NCBI GenBank assembly: GCA_020723225.1
Contig: DYJG01000006.1
Location: 1-20,488 of the forward strand
DNA: 20,488 nucleotides
Source of the DNA: Desulfobacca acetoxidans
Lineage (GTDB): Bacteria > Desulfobacterota > Desulfobaccia > Desulfobaccales > 0-14-0-80-60-11
Reading direction: 5' to 3'
In this document: piece by piece, positions 1 to 7,561 of the stretch
Position numbering within the stretch: the stretch's first letter is position 1
Layout: the number at the start of each line of letters is the position of its first letter
Program-made: the position numbers and the translations under genes
Notes under the pieces: model-generated
Database searches by the model: none
The model's input: the letters and a program-made list of their open reading frames with translations, nothing else
What the model was told of the DNA's origin: nothing

Positions 1-1767
1 ACGCAGTCCGGAAACCTTGCCGTCTAGGGTCAGGACCGCAGTGGGGGCCGCGAGCAGTTCGATCTTGACGCCTTCTTCCTCGGCGTCCCGGATCTCATGC
101 TTTGAGGCCGGCATCTCTTCTCTGCTGCGCCGGTACAGGATCTTCACTTCGGAGGCGCCCTGCCTGATGGCCTCCCGGGCCGCATCGATGGCCACGTCGC
201 CGCCGCCGACCACCGCTACCTTCTTGCCGGTTCTGACCGGCTGCTTTCTATTGAGCAGGCCGAGATAATCGATGCCGTGCATGACGCCTTCGGCATCCTC
301 ATTTTCGATTTTGAGTTTCATGCTGCTCTGCGCGCCCACCGCCAGATAGACGGCCTTGAACCCCTCCTGGAAGAAACCGGCCACCGGACGATCCTTGCCG
401 ATGTCGACATTCAACTGGATGTCCACGCCCAGCTTCCTGATATAGTTGATCTCCCGTTCCAAGACCGCGGGCGGCAGCCGGTAGTCCGGGATGCCGGCCC
501 GGAGCATGCCGCCGGCAAAGGGCGCCCTTTCGAAAATGGTGGGGTGGTACCCTTTCTTAGCCAGGAAATAGGCGGCGGTGAGCCCTGCGGGACCGGCGCC
601 GATGATGGCCACCTTCTCGGTTTCCGGCTTCTTCTCGATTTCCGGCGCCGGCAACGTCTCCCAATCCACCTGGTCCGCCGCGAACCGTTTCAACTGGCAG
701 ATGGCCAGAGGGGAATCAACCTCCTGCCTGCGGCACTGGGCCTCACAGGGGGCTGGGCAGATGCGGCCCAGAGAGCCGGGAAGCGGCATCGTCTCCATGA
801 TCACGTTGAGTGATTCTTGGTACCTGCCTTCCTTGATCAGGGCGACAAACCCCTGGATATTGATCCCGGCCGGACAGGTCTGCACGCAGGGACCCCGGTC
901 GTATTTTTCAATGGCATAGCGCACCGGTACCGCCTGGGGGAAGGAGATATAGATGGCCTTGCGCAGCTTCGTCCCCACGTCCCATTCGTTCGGGGCCTCC
1001 ACCGGACAGACCTTGGCGCAGTCCCCGCACCCGGTGCAGTTCGTCTTCACATAGCGGGAGCGCTGGTTGACCTCGACTTTAAAGTTGCCGACAAAACCGC
1101 TGACACTCTCCACTTCGCTATTGGTCATTAAATTGATATTCTTGTCCTGGCCCACGGCCACCATTTTCGGGGTGCCGATACAGGCCGCGCAGTCCAGGGT
1201 CGGGAAGGTCTTGTCATACTGGAGCATGTGCCCCCCCACCGTCGGCTGCCGTTCCACCAGAAAGGCCTTATTGCCGGAGCTGGCGATATCCAGCGCCGCC
1301 TGCATGCCGGCGATGCCGCCGCCCACCACCAGGGTGTTGGGATTGACCGGGAAGGTGCTGGGGAAGAGCGCGCTCTGATTTATGACCCGCATCAGGCCCG
1401 CCCTGACCAGGACCATGGCCTTGGCCGTGGCCTCATCTTCGGACTCCGTCACCCAGGAGCCGTGTTCCCGGACACAGACCATGTGGAAGGCCCGGTAGGG
1501 ATTCAACCCCGCCCGCTGGCAGGCGGCGCGGAAGGTTTTTTCATGCATGCGCGGCGAGCAGGAGGCCACCACCACCCGGGTGAGGCCCTGATTCTTGATG
1601 TCCTTTTCGATGAGATCCTGCCCCGGATCCGAGCACATAAACAGATAATCCTGGGAAACTACGACCCCCGGGAAGGTGGCCGCATACTCCGCCACCTCCT
1701 GGACTCTGACCCGATAAGCAATGTTGATCCCGCAGTGGCAGATATAAAACCCGATGCGCTCAGGCAT
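1..1767 (-). CDS. HdrA-GltD fusion flavoprotein, partial (C-terminus beyond left edge)
   Basis: No stop codon occurs before the window edge, so 589 N-terminal residues are visible. The order is: an HdrA N-terminal domain with CHCGIN at residues 10-15; an FAD-binding GGGIAG at 149-154; the HdrA signature CAAC at 193-196 (the position that is CAMU in the selenoprotein HdrA of this window); one 4Fe-4S cluster C244/C247/C250/C254; then, where HdrA normally has its second ferredoxin cluster, a GltD-type module. That module has cysteines 294, 298, 337, 341 and 345, a second dinucleotide fold GAGPAG at 390-395, and GGGDVA at 521-526. GltD-type modules exchange electrons between NAD(P)H and FAD, so the protein probably links NAD(P)H to the Hdr chain; this is inference. 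The ATG overlaps the end of the upstream membrane Hdr-like gene by 8 bases, suggesting translational coupling and a complex of the two. Confidence in the fusion is high because the frame is open throughout. Confidence 0.9.
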   Translation of the reverse strand, partial: MPERIGFYICHCGINIAYRVRVQEVAEYAATFPGVVVSQDYLFMCSDPGQDLIEKDIKNQGLTRVVVASCSPRMHEKTFRAACQRAGLNPYRAFHMVCVREHGSWVTESEDEATAKAMVLVRAGLMRVINQSALFPSTFPVNPNTLVVGGGIAGMQAALDIASSGNKAFLVERQPTVGGHMLQYDKTFPTLDCAACIGTPKMVAVGQDKNINLMTNSEVESVSGFVGNFKVEVNQRSRYVKTNCTGCGDCAKVCPVEAPNEWDVGTKLRKAIYISFPQAVPVRYAIEKYDRGPCVQTCPAGINIQGFVALIKEGRYQESLNVIMETMPLPGSLGRICPAPCEAQCRRQEVDSPLAICQLKRFAADQVDWETLPAPEIEKKPETEKVAIIGAGPAGLTAAYFLAKKGYHPTIFERAPFAGGMLRAGIPDYRLPPAVLEREINYIRKLGVDIQLNVDIGKDRPVAGFFQEGFKAVYLAVGAQSSMKLKIENEDAEGVMHGIDYLGLLNRKQPVRTGKKVAVVGGGDVAIDAAREAIRQGASEVKILYRRSREEMPASKHEIRDAEEEGVKIELLAAPTAVLTLDGKVSGLR

Positions 1768-4072
1768 TTGCGTACTCCTGCGAAATTCCCGATATGGTTT
1801 TTTCCGGTTTTGGCAGTTGTATTGACAGATCAATGGACTCCAGAAGCAGTTGGGCAACATCCCGGACCTTGATCCGGTTGCCGGCGCCCAGCCTGGCGAC
1901 GGCCTCATTGAGCGTGCGGATGCAGTAGGGGCACGCCGTGGCGATCACCTCCGCGCCGGTGCCTAAAGCCTCTTTGATTCGGATCTCTCCAAGGCTTTCC
2001 TTGGCGACTCTGTCCTTCCACGGGCCGCCGCCGCCCCCGCCGCAACAGAAGCTCCGCTCCCGGTTGTTTTGCATCTCGAAGAGCGTCGCTCCCGGTATGG
2101 CTGCCAGGATTCTCCGGGGCGCATCATAGATGCCGGAATGCCGGCCCAGATAGCAGGGATCGTGGTAGGTCACTTTGATGCCCAGGCTGTTGACGGGTTT
2201 GATGGCGCCCTGCTGAATGAGTTCATCCAGAAGCTCGGTGGAGTGAATAATGGCTATCTGCTTCAACTCCGCATAATTGGTTGTGAAGGAATTCAGGCAG
2301 TGGGGGGAGAGGGTCAGGATCTTGGAAACGCCCGCCTCCAGAAACATCTCGGTATTCTTGGCGGCCAGAGCGGCCGCAACGTCCCCGGCGCCCATCTTAT
2401 CGGCCGGGTCGCCGCAACAACTCTCTCCGGTTCCGAGGGTTCCATAGGAGACACCCGCATGCTCCAGCAGGCGCAGCAGAGCGATGCCGGCCTTTTGGCT
2501 GCCTTTGCCGGCCGCGGTGTCATAGGCCGTAGTGCAGCAGGTGAACAGGCAATACTCATGTTCTTTGGTATAAATAGGCAGATCCGCTCCCCTGGCCCAT
2601 TCCCGGCGGTTTTCCCTTTTCCCTCCCCACGGGTTGCCGTCTTTCTGCAAACTCTGCGCCGCGGCAGCAAAAGATTTCGGCAGGGCTCCCGCCTCGACGA
2701 CCTGGCGGCGGACGGATTTAATCACGTCCACCGAGGCGATACCCCGGGGGCATTGTGCGGCGCAGTGGCCGCAGGTGGCGCAGGTCCAGGAGGCCTCATC
2801 GACGGAGACGTTCGTGGCCCGGTCCAGAGCGAGATCCCGGAGGATCTTCCGGGGACTGTAGCTCGTCACTTCGCCCCAAGGGCAAACCCCGGTGCAGGCG
2901 CCGCACTGCATACAGCTCTGGAAGGTCTCGCCCACGTCTTCCCGGATCAATGCCAGGGTAGCCGGAGAGTCGTGCAAGGCCTTTTCTTTCAGGGTCGTCA
3001 AGAAGATGGCCAGCGGCCGGTACATCAGATGGGAGAGTTTGCCGAAGGGGATCATCAGGGTCAGCATGCCCACCGTGATGGCGAGATGGATCACATAGGT
3101 CGTGTAGGTCATGATGGGCAATCCGGCCAGCCTGAAAAAATGGACCAGAATACCGGTGACCGCAATGGCGGCAATCAACACCAGGAAAAACACGTCCGTA
3201 AAATCGGAATACCGGTGGAGATTTTGCTCCTTCTTAAACCAACGGCTGTACAGCATGGCGGTGGAGGCAACCATCAGGGCGATGGTGGCGTAATAGCCCA
3301 ACAACCTCGTCCAATGCCAAACGGGATGGACGAAATCGGTCTGAAACTCCGATAGATACACCATCACCAGGATTTCCATGGACACCCAGCCGGAGAATAG
3401 GAAGAGATGCCGCCACCAGGCGCTCCCCGGGCCGGTGCCGCACTTCCGCCACCGTTTCTGGGTGAAGTAATTGATGAAAAACACCGGCGCCTGGGTCAGG
3501 TAGAGATGAAACGGTATCTTCGTGCCCCGCATGATCTTCACAAACATGTGGGCCGCATTCGAGAACAGCATCAGAAAGACAAAGCCCATCACGATCTGGT
3601 CGCCGAGATGGATCCAGTGAACCGGAGCGAAGGTGTTGAGCTCCACCCGGTCGGTGACCACCGGCCCATGAAAAAGCAGGAAAAGCAAGATGACGACTAG
3701 GCCGACGCCGAGAAAAGCCCCAACCTCCGTTTTGGGCGAGGTATAAAATCTCCTGGCAATTCCCGTCCAGTCGTACTGGGTCATCACCCAGCGCCGGGCG
3801 GCCATCATGGTCTCGGCGGGCTCCGCGCCCCGGGGGCAGTCTTTATTACAATCCCCGCAATAATAGCAAAGCCAGGGTTCCGGAGATGCCAACAGCTTGT
3901 CTCTCAGGCCGAGCTGGAGATAGCGGTAGATTCTTCGAGGAAAGGTGTTCTCCCCCACCGACAAGGGACAGGCGGCAGCACAGTTGCCGCATTGCATACA
4001 GATTTCCATGTCCCTGGCCCCAAGACTCCGGACCTCGCGGTACAAGTCAGGGCTGACATGGTTGTTTTTCAT
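1760..4072 (-). CDS. Membrane-bound HdrC/HdrB-like iron-sulfur oxidoreductase with duplicated HdrC domain
   Basis: The 770-residue protein starts with an HdrC-type 8Fe-8S domain (C25/C28/C31/C35 and C69/C72/C75/C79). Five to seven hydrophobic segments follow, at about 118-138, 157-180, 190-205, 222-242, 257-277, 290-312 and 322-343; they contain histidines and resemble NarI/DsrM/HdrE-type cytochrome b subunits. Next comes a second HdrC-type domain (C387/C390/C393/C397 and C431/C434/C437/C441), then two CCG domains as in HdrB/HdrD/DsrK (C512-C513, C552-C553, C640, C676-C677, C714, C717). Such proteins pass electrons between quinones and cytoplasmic thiol or flavoprotein partners. The extra N-terminal HdrC domain makes it longer than simple EtfAB:menaquinone oxidoreductase-type proteins and closer to a QmoC plus DsrK composite. 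The start has a good ribosome site (AGAGGAAG). A sigma-54 promoter lies 77 bases upstream. The physiological partner is not shown by sequence. Confidence 0.88.
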   Translation of the reverse strand: MKNNHVSPDLYREVRSLGARDMEICMQCGNCAAACPLSVGENTFPRRIYRYLQLGLRDKLLASPEPWLCYYCGDCNKDCPRGAEPAETMMAARRWVMTQYDWTGIARRFYTSPKTEVGAFLGVGLVVILLFLLFHGPVVTDRVELNTFAPVHWIHLGDQIVMGFVFLMLFSNAAHMFVKIMRGTKIPFHLYLTQAPVFFINYFTQKRWRKCGTGPGSAWWRHLFLFSGWVSMEILVMVYLSEFQTDFVHPVWHWTRLLGYYATIALMVASTAMLYSRWFKKEQNLHRYSDFTDVFFLVLIAAIAVTGILVHFFRLAGLPIMTYTTYVIHLAITVGMLTLMIPFGKLSHLMYRPLAIFLTTLKEKALHDSPATLALIREDVGETFQSCMQCGACTGVCPWGEVTSYSPRKILRDLALDRATNVSVDEASWTCATCGHCAAQCPRGIASVDVIKSVRRQVVEAGALPKSFAAAAQSLQKDGNPWGGKRENRREWARGADLPIYTKEHEYCLFTCCTTAYDTAAGKGSQKAGIALLRLLEHAGVSYGTLGTGESCCGDPADKMGAGDVAAALAAKNTEMFLEAGVSKILTLSPHCLNSFTTNYAELKQIAIIHSTELLDELIQQGAIKPVNSLGIKVTYHDPCYLGRHSGIYDAPRRILAAIPGATLFEMQNNRERSFCCGGGGGGPWKDRVAKESLGEIRIKEALGTGAEVIATACPYCIRTLNEAVARLGAGNRIKVRDVAQLLLESIDLSIQLPKPEKTISGISQEYANA

Positions 4073-4148
4073 TTATCTTCCTCTGAAAGGCTTAATTGTG
4101 GATGTTTTTCCAGCCGGATGTGAACTAATGCTTCATCGATATAAATCG

Positions 4149-4164
4149 AGCAAGACATATGCCA
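4149..4164 (-). promoter_or_regulatory. Sigma-54 promoter of the membrane Hdr-like operon
   Basis: On the minus strand the sequence reads TGGCAT ATGTC TTGCT, one mismatch from the RpoN consensus TGGCACN5TTGCW with correct GG-to-GC spacing. Predicted start is near 4138, about 65 bases before the ATG. A palindromic site lies 62 bases upstream of it. Confidence 0.85.
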
Positions 4165-4226
4165 TTTTAATAACTCTTTGATTTTCAAGGATAATGTTTT
4201 CTTGTTCGGCCTCCCGAAAGCTTCAT

Positions 4227-4245
4227 TTGTCGGATAATCCTACAG
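4227..4245. promoter_or_regulatory. Palindromic upstream activator site (site A)
   Basis: The sequence TTGTCGGATAATCCTACAG is an imperfect 19-base palindrome that matches similar sites before the other sigma-54 promoters of the window. It sits 62 bases from the promoter core. The NtrC-type regulator encoded at 7562-8908 is the likely ligand, by inference. Confidence 0.75.
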
Positions 4246-4498
4246 CCGTCGGGGATGTCATATATAAGATGTTAATTATTCAATTAAAAATTAAATTTGG
4301 AAATTCCGACACTAGTTAAAGAATCCCTTGTGAATTTGAACCGAAAAAGAAGCCGCAGTGGCACGAAATCGTGGGGTTCACGGTGATGGCCTCTGCGTGG
4401 GCAGGGCTTCCAGGGATTTTTAAGAGGTTGACCAAGACCAGGCGTATCCTGCCGGAATCGAAAAGAAACCACGGGATTTCCCGGGTTGCTTAAAGCAC

Positions 4499-4526
4499 AA
4501 AGGCTTGGGACTGGTCCCAAGCCTTT
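4499..4526 (-). terminator. Strong hairpin, probable terminator of the ferritin-like gene
   Basis: AAAGGCTTGGGAC and its exact reverse complement are separated by two bases, a 13-base perfect inverted repeat. It lies about 150 bases past the stop codon of the minus-strand ferritin-like gene. The T-run after the stem is short (TTTGTGCTTT on the minus strand), so efficiency is uncertain and it may act in both directions. Confidence 0.65.
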
Positions 4527-4678
4527 AATATTAACGCCACCGCCCTGCCTGCCCGGCTCATGGATGCCGGCCCGGATCAGACTTATTGGGCTTCCTGAAC
4601 CGGTCCTGAAGGCTGGCGGCGCCAATGGTGTTCCTCCGGGCTTCAGGAATAAACTCCTCTGGGCCCCGTTTGTCCCGG

Positions 4679-5188
4679 TTACCAGACCTCCACGAACTTG
4701 GCATTATAGTAAAGATATTCCAACTTCTCCTTTAGCCCCAATTTCAACTGGGAGATCTTTTCCAGGACAGTCCGGGGCTTCCCCTGGGGCTGCCGGGCCG
4801 CCAGGTTTTCGTATAGCTTGTAAGAGCCTTCCTCCCGCATCATGGCGAACAGAATCGACTCCGTGGGAGAAAGCGAGGAGATGTTGTCGATGAAAGTCCC
4901 GCCGGAATGCATGGTGGCGCCCACCTTGGGTTCCATCATCCCCAGGCGCCTTAGAGACTCTTCTTCTATCCAGGCGACGTCTTGAGCCTCAGCGGTTTGC
5001 TCACCTTCCTGGGGCGCGATGATGGACTGGAGAACCTGGTTGTGCTCCTGCTCCACCTTGGCCAAGAGCTGAAAGGTTTCCTTGTTTTCCTTGACGGTCG
5101 CCAGCTCGGCCATTTGCAGATAAAATTCGTGCGATATCTCTGCCTGGGCTATGGCATTCCTGATAATGGCTTCCAGCTCAACGTTCAT
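4679..5188 (-). CDS. Ferritin-like/rubrerythrin-like protein with embedded WIxxES module
   Basis: A 169-residue, mostly helical, soluble protein. The first half has the ferritin-like pattern E17 ... Y23 ... E46-x-x-H49. The second half has E119/E120 and Y126 but no second E-x-x-H in the last helix (residues 143-160), so a normal symmetric di-iron centre is doubtful. Between the halves, residues 73-101 read WIEEESLRRLGMMEPKVG followed by a GG turn. This is the same module found at the C-terminal side of all three GcvH-like proteins in the window. The start is supported by AGGAGG nine bases upstream, a sigma-54 promoter (5280-5295) and a palindrome at 5373-5391. It is a single-gene unit. Its role is unknown: peroxide or oxygen defence is possible by family, and binding to the same partner as the GcvH-like proteins is inference. 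Confidence 0.8.
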   Translation of the reverse strand: MNVELEAIIRNAIAQAEISHEFYLQMAELATVKENKETFQLLAKVEQEHNQVLQSIIAPQEGEQTAEAQDVAWIEEESLRRLGMMEPKVGATMHSGGTFIDNISSLSPTESILFAMMREEGSYKLYENLAARQPQGKPRTVLEKISQLKLGLKEKLEYLYYNAKFVEVW

Positions 5189-5279
5189 TGGAAGTTCCTC
5201 CTATCTAGGATTTTATGGTCCTGATTTTGCCTCGATACACGGCCGAGGTAGTGTCGCTTAGGACGCTTGCCTTATTTAA

Positions 5280-5295
5280 AGCAAGGGATATGCCA
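5280..5295 (-). promoter_or_regulatory. Sigma-54 promoter of the ferritin-like gene
   Basis: The minus strand reads TGGCAT ATCCC TTGCT, one mismatch from the RpoN consensus with exact spacing. Predicted start is near 5270, giving a leader of about 80 bases before the AGGAGG site. Palindrome B is 77 bases upstream. Confidence 0.82.
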
Positions 5296-5372
5296 AGCCT
5301 CAAAACGATTAGTTAAGTGTTTAATTTTGCTTGCTTATGTCAATTGGCAGGAAAACTTTTTATAATTATTGT

Positions 5373-5391
5373 TTGTTGGATAATACCACAG
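5373..5391. promoter_or_regulatory. Palindromic upstream activator site (site B)
   Basis: TTGTTGGATAATACCACAG matches the window consensus TTGTCGGATAATCCTACAR at most positions. It lies 77 bases upstream of the ferritin-like sigma-54 promoter. Confidence 0.7.
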
Positions 5392-5443
5392 AAAACTTTT
5401 GTCTAGTCGTTCAACCCACTAATATTATTAGTTTAATATTACT

Positions 5444-5462
5444 ATGTTGGATAATTGAACGA
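5444..5462. promoter_or_regulatory. Weak copy of the palindromic site
   Basis: ATGTTGGATAATTGAACGA keeps the TGTTGGATAAT half but the right half is degraded. It could be a low-affinity second site for either divergent promoter. Confidence 0.4.
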
Positions 5463-5495
5463 ACGAATCAATAACAAACGCCTGATGAGGCTTGC

Positions 5496-5513
5496 CATTT
5501 GAGCCCTCAAATG
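5496..5513. repeat. Short perfect inverted repeat
   Basis: CATTTGAG and CTCAAATG are separated by CC. It has no T-run and lies mid-way between two divergent promoters, so an operator is as likely as a terminator. Function unknown. Confidence 0.35.
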
Positions 5514-5746
5514 CAGAGATTTATCTTATTCCGGGGAAAGGAAATGCCAGGGGTAATCAACCTATTCTCTAATTGTCGCGCATCTGTCTGACAACTTTCC
5601 CAACCTGGAGCTCAAGGAACTCCGGGCTCCGATTCCACTAAGTCCCCAGGCAGTATTACCTCCAATCCTAACCCTTGATCGTAGGAATTTACCACAAATT
5701 AAATATTATAATTAAATCAACGCGATATCTATTTAACGAGAATTAG

Positions 5747-5765
5747 TTGTAGATTTATCCTACAA
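5747..5765. promoter_or_regulatory. Palindromic upstream activator site (site D)
   Basis: TTGTAGATTTATCCTACAA has perfectly matched outer arms TTGTAG/CTACAA. It lies 79 bases upstream of the plus-strand sigma-54 promoter, the same distance seen for site E. Confidence 0.72.
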
Positions 5766-5844
5766 GATGCAACTGTCCATTAGATGCATCGAAGCATCTG
5801 ATTTGTTATGTAAATTCCATTACTTGTGTCAATAGCGCAGATTT

Positions 5845-5860
5845 TGGCACATTCATTGCT
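5845..5860 (+). promoter_or_regulatory. Sigma-54 promoter of the plus-strand GcvH-like pair
   Basis: TGGCAC ATTCA TTGCT is a perfect match to the RpoN consensus TGGCACN5TTGCW. Predicted start is near 5872, just ahead of the AAGGAGG ribosome site at 5881-5887. Confidence 0.92.
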
Positions 5861-5896
5861 TTATTATTGGTCAAACCTCAAAGGAGGACCGATACC

Positions 5897-6514
5897 ATGA
5901 GTCCCAAGACAAAGATGGTCGATATCTTCGGTTTTCAAGTGCCCGCGGAGACCTATTATTTGCACCGGGGCCATGCCTGGGCGGTGCTCGAAGAGTCCGG
6001 ACAGGTGCGGGTGGGATTGGATGACTTCTCCCAGAAGATCCTGGGGCTGGCTGACGATATCAGGTTTCCCGAGATCGGTAAGGTCTATTACCAGGACCAC
6101 CTCTGCATGGCCCTGTTCCGACAGGGGCGCAAGGCTTCCTTCGAGGCCCCGGTAGACGGTGTCGTCGAGGCAATCAACCCGAAACTGCGGAGCAACCCCG
6201 GCCTGATCCACGACGATCCTTATGGAGACGGTTGGATCTGTTTAATGAATCCCATTAATCTCGCGCACAATCTGGAAAACCTGTTCTCCGGCGCAGCCAA
6301 CGCCACCTGGATTGATGAAGAATCCCACCGGTTGATGAATCTCATGGACACCAGGGTGGGCTTCACCCTGCCGGACGGCGGCGCCATTATGGACGACGTG
6401 TTCGGCCACTATCAGGAGTTGGGTTGGCGCCCCCTGGTCCATGAGTTTTTTTTGCGAAACCTGACCAAGCCATCAACGCGTCGGGGGTTCGAGGGCTGGA
6501 ATAACTTCGGTTAA
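5897..6514 (+). CDS. GcvH-like protein with C-terminal WIxxES module
   Basis: A 205-residue protein. I choose the ATG at 5897 because AAGGAGG sits nine bases upstream; an upstream TTG at 5867 would lie before the predicted transcription start. Residues 20-125 are a lipoyl-domain fold of the glycine cleavage H family: LHRGHAW at 22-28, VGLDDFSQKILG at 39-50, PVDGVVEAINP at 85-95, DDPYGDGW at 106-113. The usual ESVKA lipoyl hairpin is replaced by FRQGRKA with K79 only six residues before the AP, two fewer than in classical GcvH, so lipoylation is uncertain. Residues 138-177 hold the WIDEESHR ... DDVFG ... LGW module shared with its paralogs. H proteins normally carry aminomethyl groups, but no gcvP or gcvT is present; the Hdr context recalls the LbpA proteins of the sHdr system. 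First gene of a two-gene plus-strand unit. Confidence 0.85.
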   Translation: MSPKTKMVDIFGFQVPAETYYLHRGHAWAVLEESGQVRVGLDDFSQKILGLADDIRFPEIGKVYYQDHLCMALFRQGRKASFEAPVDGVVEAINPKLRSNPGLIHDDPYGDGWICLMNPINLAHNLENLFSGAANATWIDEESHRLMNLMDTRVGFTLPDGGAIMDDVFGHYQELGWRPLVHEFFLRNLTKPSTRRGFEGWNNFG

Positions 6515-6552
6515 GGAGACTTGGAAAAGATCATGAACGAACTAGGCTGGAG

Positions 6553-6587
6553 AGGGCGGGGGCGCAATCTCCAGGGGACCCCGCCCT
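6553..6587 (+). promoter_or_regulatory. GC-rich hairpin between the two GcvH-like genes
   Basis: AGGGCGGGG (6553-6561) pairs perfectly with CCCCGCCCT (6579-6587) around a 17-base loop. There is no clean T-run afterwards, so it is more likely an attenuator or mRNA-stability element tuning expression of the second gene than a full terminator. Confidence 0.5.
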
Positions 6588-6621
6588 TCTGAAGATACGT
6601 GTAGCGAAGGAGTATGATTCC

Positions 6622-7503
6622 ATGGCAAACCAATTCCTCGAAGATAAGAAGTACTGCATCTGGATGGAAGCCGGGGTGATCGATTTCAAATTCTGCGATC
6701 AGGACTTCGATTGTCAGAACTGTGAATTCGACCGGGCCATGACGGAAGCCGCCGCCCATCGCCTGGCCCGTTGGAAAGCGGGAGAACCGGCAAAGAGCCG
6801 GAAATCAAAGGTGGGTCCCTGGGAATTCAAGATGCGGCGACACTTCCAAGGGCAGAAGAAGTGTCAGCTCATGCAAACCAGGCACTGCCATGAATGTTCC
6901 TTTGACGAACTTCTGGAGGAGCAATTCGATTTTTTTCTGGCCCCGGAAAGGCCTAAGGTCCAGGAGGTCCTCGGCATCAAGGTGCCGACCTCCAATTTCC
7001 TCCACCGGGGCCATACCTGGGTGGCCCTGGAAAACGCCGGCCGGGTCCGCATCGGTTTGGACGACTTTTCCCAAAGGGTCCTGGGTCCGCCGGACAAAAT
7101 CAAGCTGCCCCCCAGAGGGGCGGAAATTCAGACCGATAAGGTGGCACTAACCTTGGGCCGCAAAGGGAACAAGGCCCCGGTCCTGGCGCCGCTGACCGGC
7201 ACCATTGACGCGGTAAATCCCCAGGTCCGGAAAAACCCGAGGCTGCTCCATGATGATCCTTATGGCGAAGGTTGGCTGTTCGTAGTCTCCCCCAGCAACC
7301 TTAAGACGGACCTAGAAAGGATGCTTTTCGGCCAGTGCAACATTTCCTGGATAGAACATGAATCCCATCGACTTCTGGGAATGCTGGAATCAACTGCAGG
7401 AGTGACTTTGCCGTCCGGCGGGTCGATTATCGATGACGTCTTCGGGGCCTATCCAGAGCTGGGCTGGGAGCGCCTGACGAAGGAGTTTCTCCACAGCGTT
7501 TAG
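6622..7503 (+). CDS. GcvH-like protein with N-terminal seven-cysteine domain
   Basis: A 293-residue protein; AAGGAG lies about ten bases before the ATG. Residues 1-100 form a cysteine-rich domain, C12-x12-C25-x5-C31-x2-C34 and C81-x7-C89-x2-C92, suited to binding an iron-sulfur cluster or zinc. Residues 125-225 are GcvH-like (LHRGHTW at 127-133, IGLDDFSQ at 144-151, DDPYGEGW at 211-218). K184 occupies the shortened hairpin (NKAPVLAP), as in the paralogs. Residues 243-282 carry the shared module, WIEHESHR ... GGSIIDDVFG ... LGW. It follows the shorter GcvH-like gene by 107 bases and probably shares its sigma-54 promoter. The N-terminal domain suggests a redox-active or metal-binding version of the same carrier or adaptor; this is inference and no function is established. 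Confidence 0.84.
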   Translation: MANQFLEDKKYCIWMEAGVIDFKFCDQDFDCQNCEFDRAMTEAAAHRLARWKAGEPAKSRKSKVGPWEFKMRRHFQGQKKCQLMQTRHCHECSFDELLEEQFDFFLAPERPKVQEVLGIKVPTSNFLHRGHTWVALENAGRVRIGLDDFSQRVLGPPDKIKLPPRGAEIQTDKVALTLGRKGNKAPVLAPLTGTIDAVNPQVRKNPRLLHDDPYGEGWLFVVSPSNLKTDLERMLFGQCNISWIEHESHRLLGMLESTAGVTLPSGGSIIDDVFGAYPELGWERLTKEFLHSV

Positions 7504-7561
7504 CCGGGATTTAAGCCCCTGTCTCGAAACTACTCAGTCAGGCTGAAAGGATGCTCTCCAG

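Larger units (their letters stand above)
4073..4678. other. AT-rich intergenic region with promoter, operator and terminator
   Basis: This 606-base stretch has no convincing gene. It holds the sigma-54 promoter of the membrane Hdr-like gene (4149-4164), an upstream palindrome (4227-4245), a half-site GGATAAT at 4189-4195, and a strong hairpin (4499-4526) that probably ends the ferritin-like transcript. About 4320-4490 is more GC-rich but shows no supported reading frame. Confidence 0.6.
5189..5896. other. Divergent regulatory region between ferritin-like and GcvH-like genes
   Basis: This 708-base AT-rich region has no credible gene. It contains two divergent sigma-54 promoters (5280-5295 minus, 5845-5860 plus), palindromes at 5373-5391 and 5747-5765, a weak copy at 5444-5462, and an 8-base-stem inverted repeat at 5496-5513. 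Confidence 0.65.

Noticed and set aside
17..1872. Several plus-strand open frames over the left 1.9 kb
   Set aside because: They oppose a continuous, motif-rich HdrA-GltD frame on the minus strand and have proline/arginine-rich, low-complexity translations.
2069..3355. A 428-residue plus-strand frame inside the membrane Hdr gene
   Set aside because: It is antisense to a protein with eight ferredoxin-type cysteine groups and has no recognisable domain; GC-rich third positions explain the open frame.
4355..4370. TGGCACGAAATCGTGG as a plus-strand sigma-54 promoter
   Set aside because: It has the -24 element but no TTGC at the -12 position, and no plus-strand gene follows.
5220..5890. CRISPR-like or tandem repeats in the AT-rich divergent region
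   Set aside because: The recurring GGATAAT motif is irregularly spaced and fits operator sites, not an array.
6533..6592. A 19-codon frame between the two GcvH-like genes
   Set aside because: Ribosome-site spacing is poor and the sequence is explained by the GC-rich inverted repeat.
7504..7561. A terminator between the convergent GcvH-like and regulator genes
   Set aside because: Only a three-base GGG/CCC stem is visible, too weak to call.
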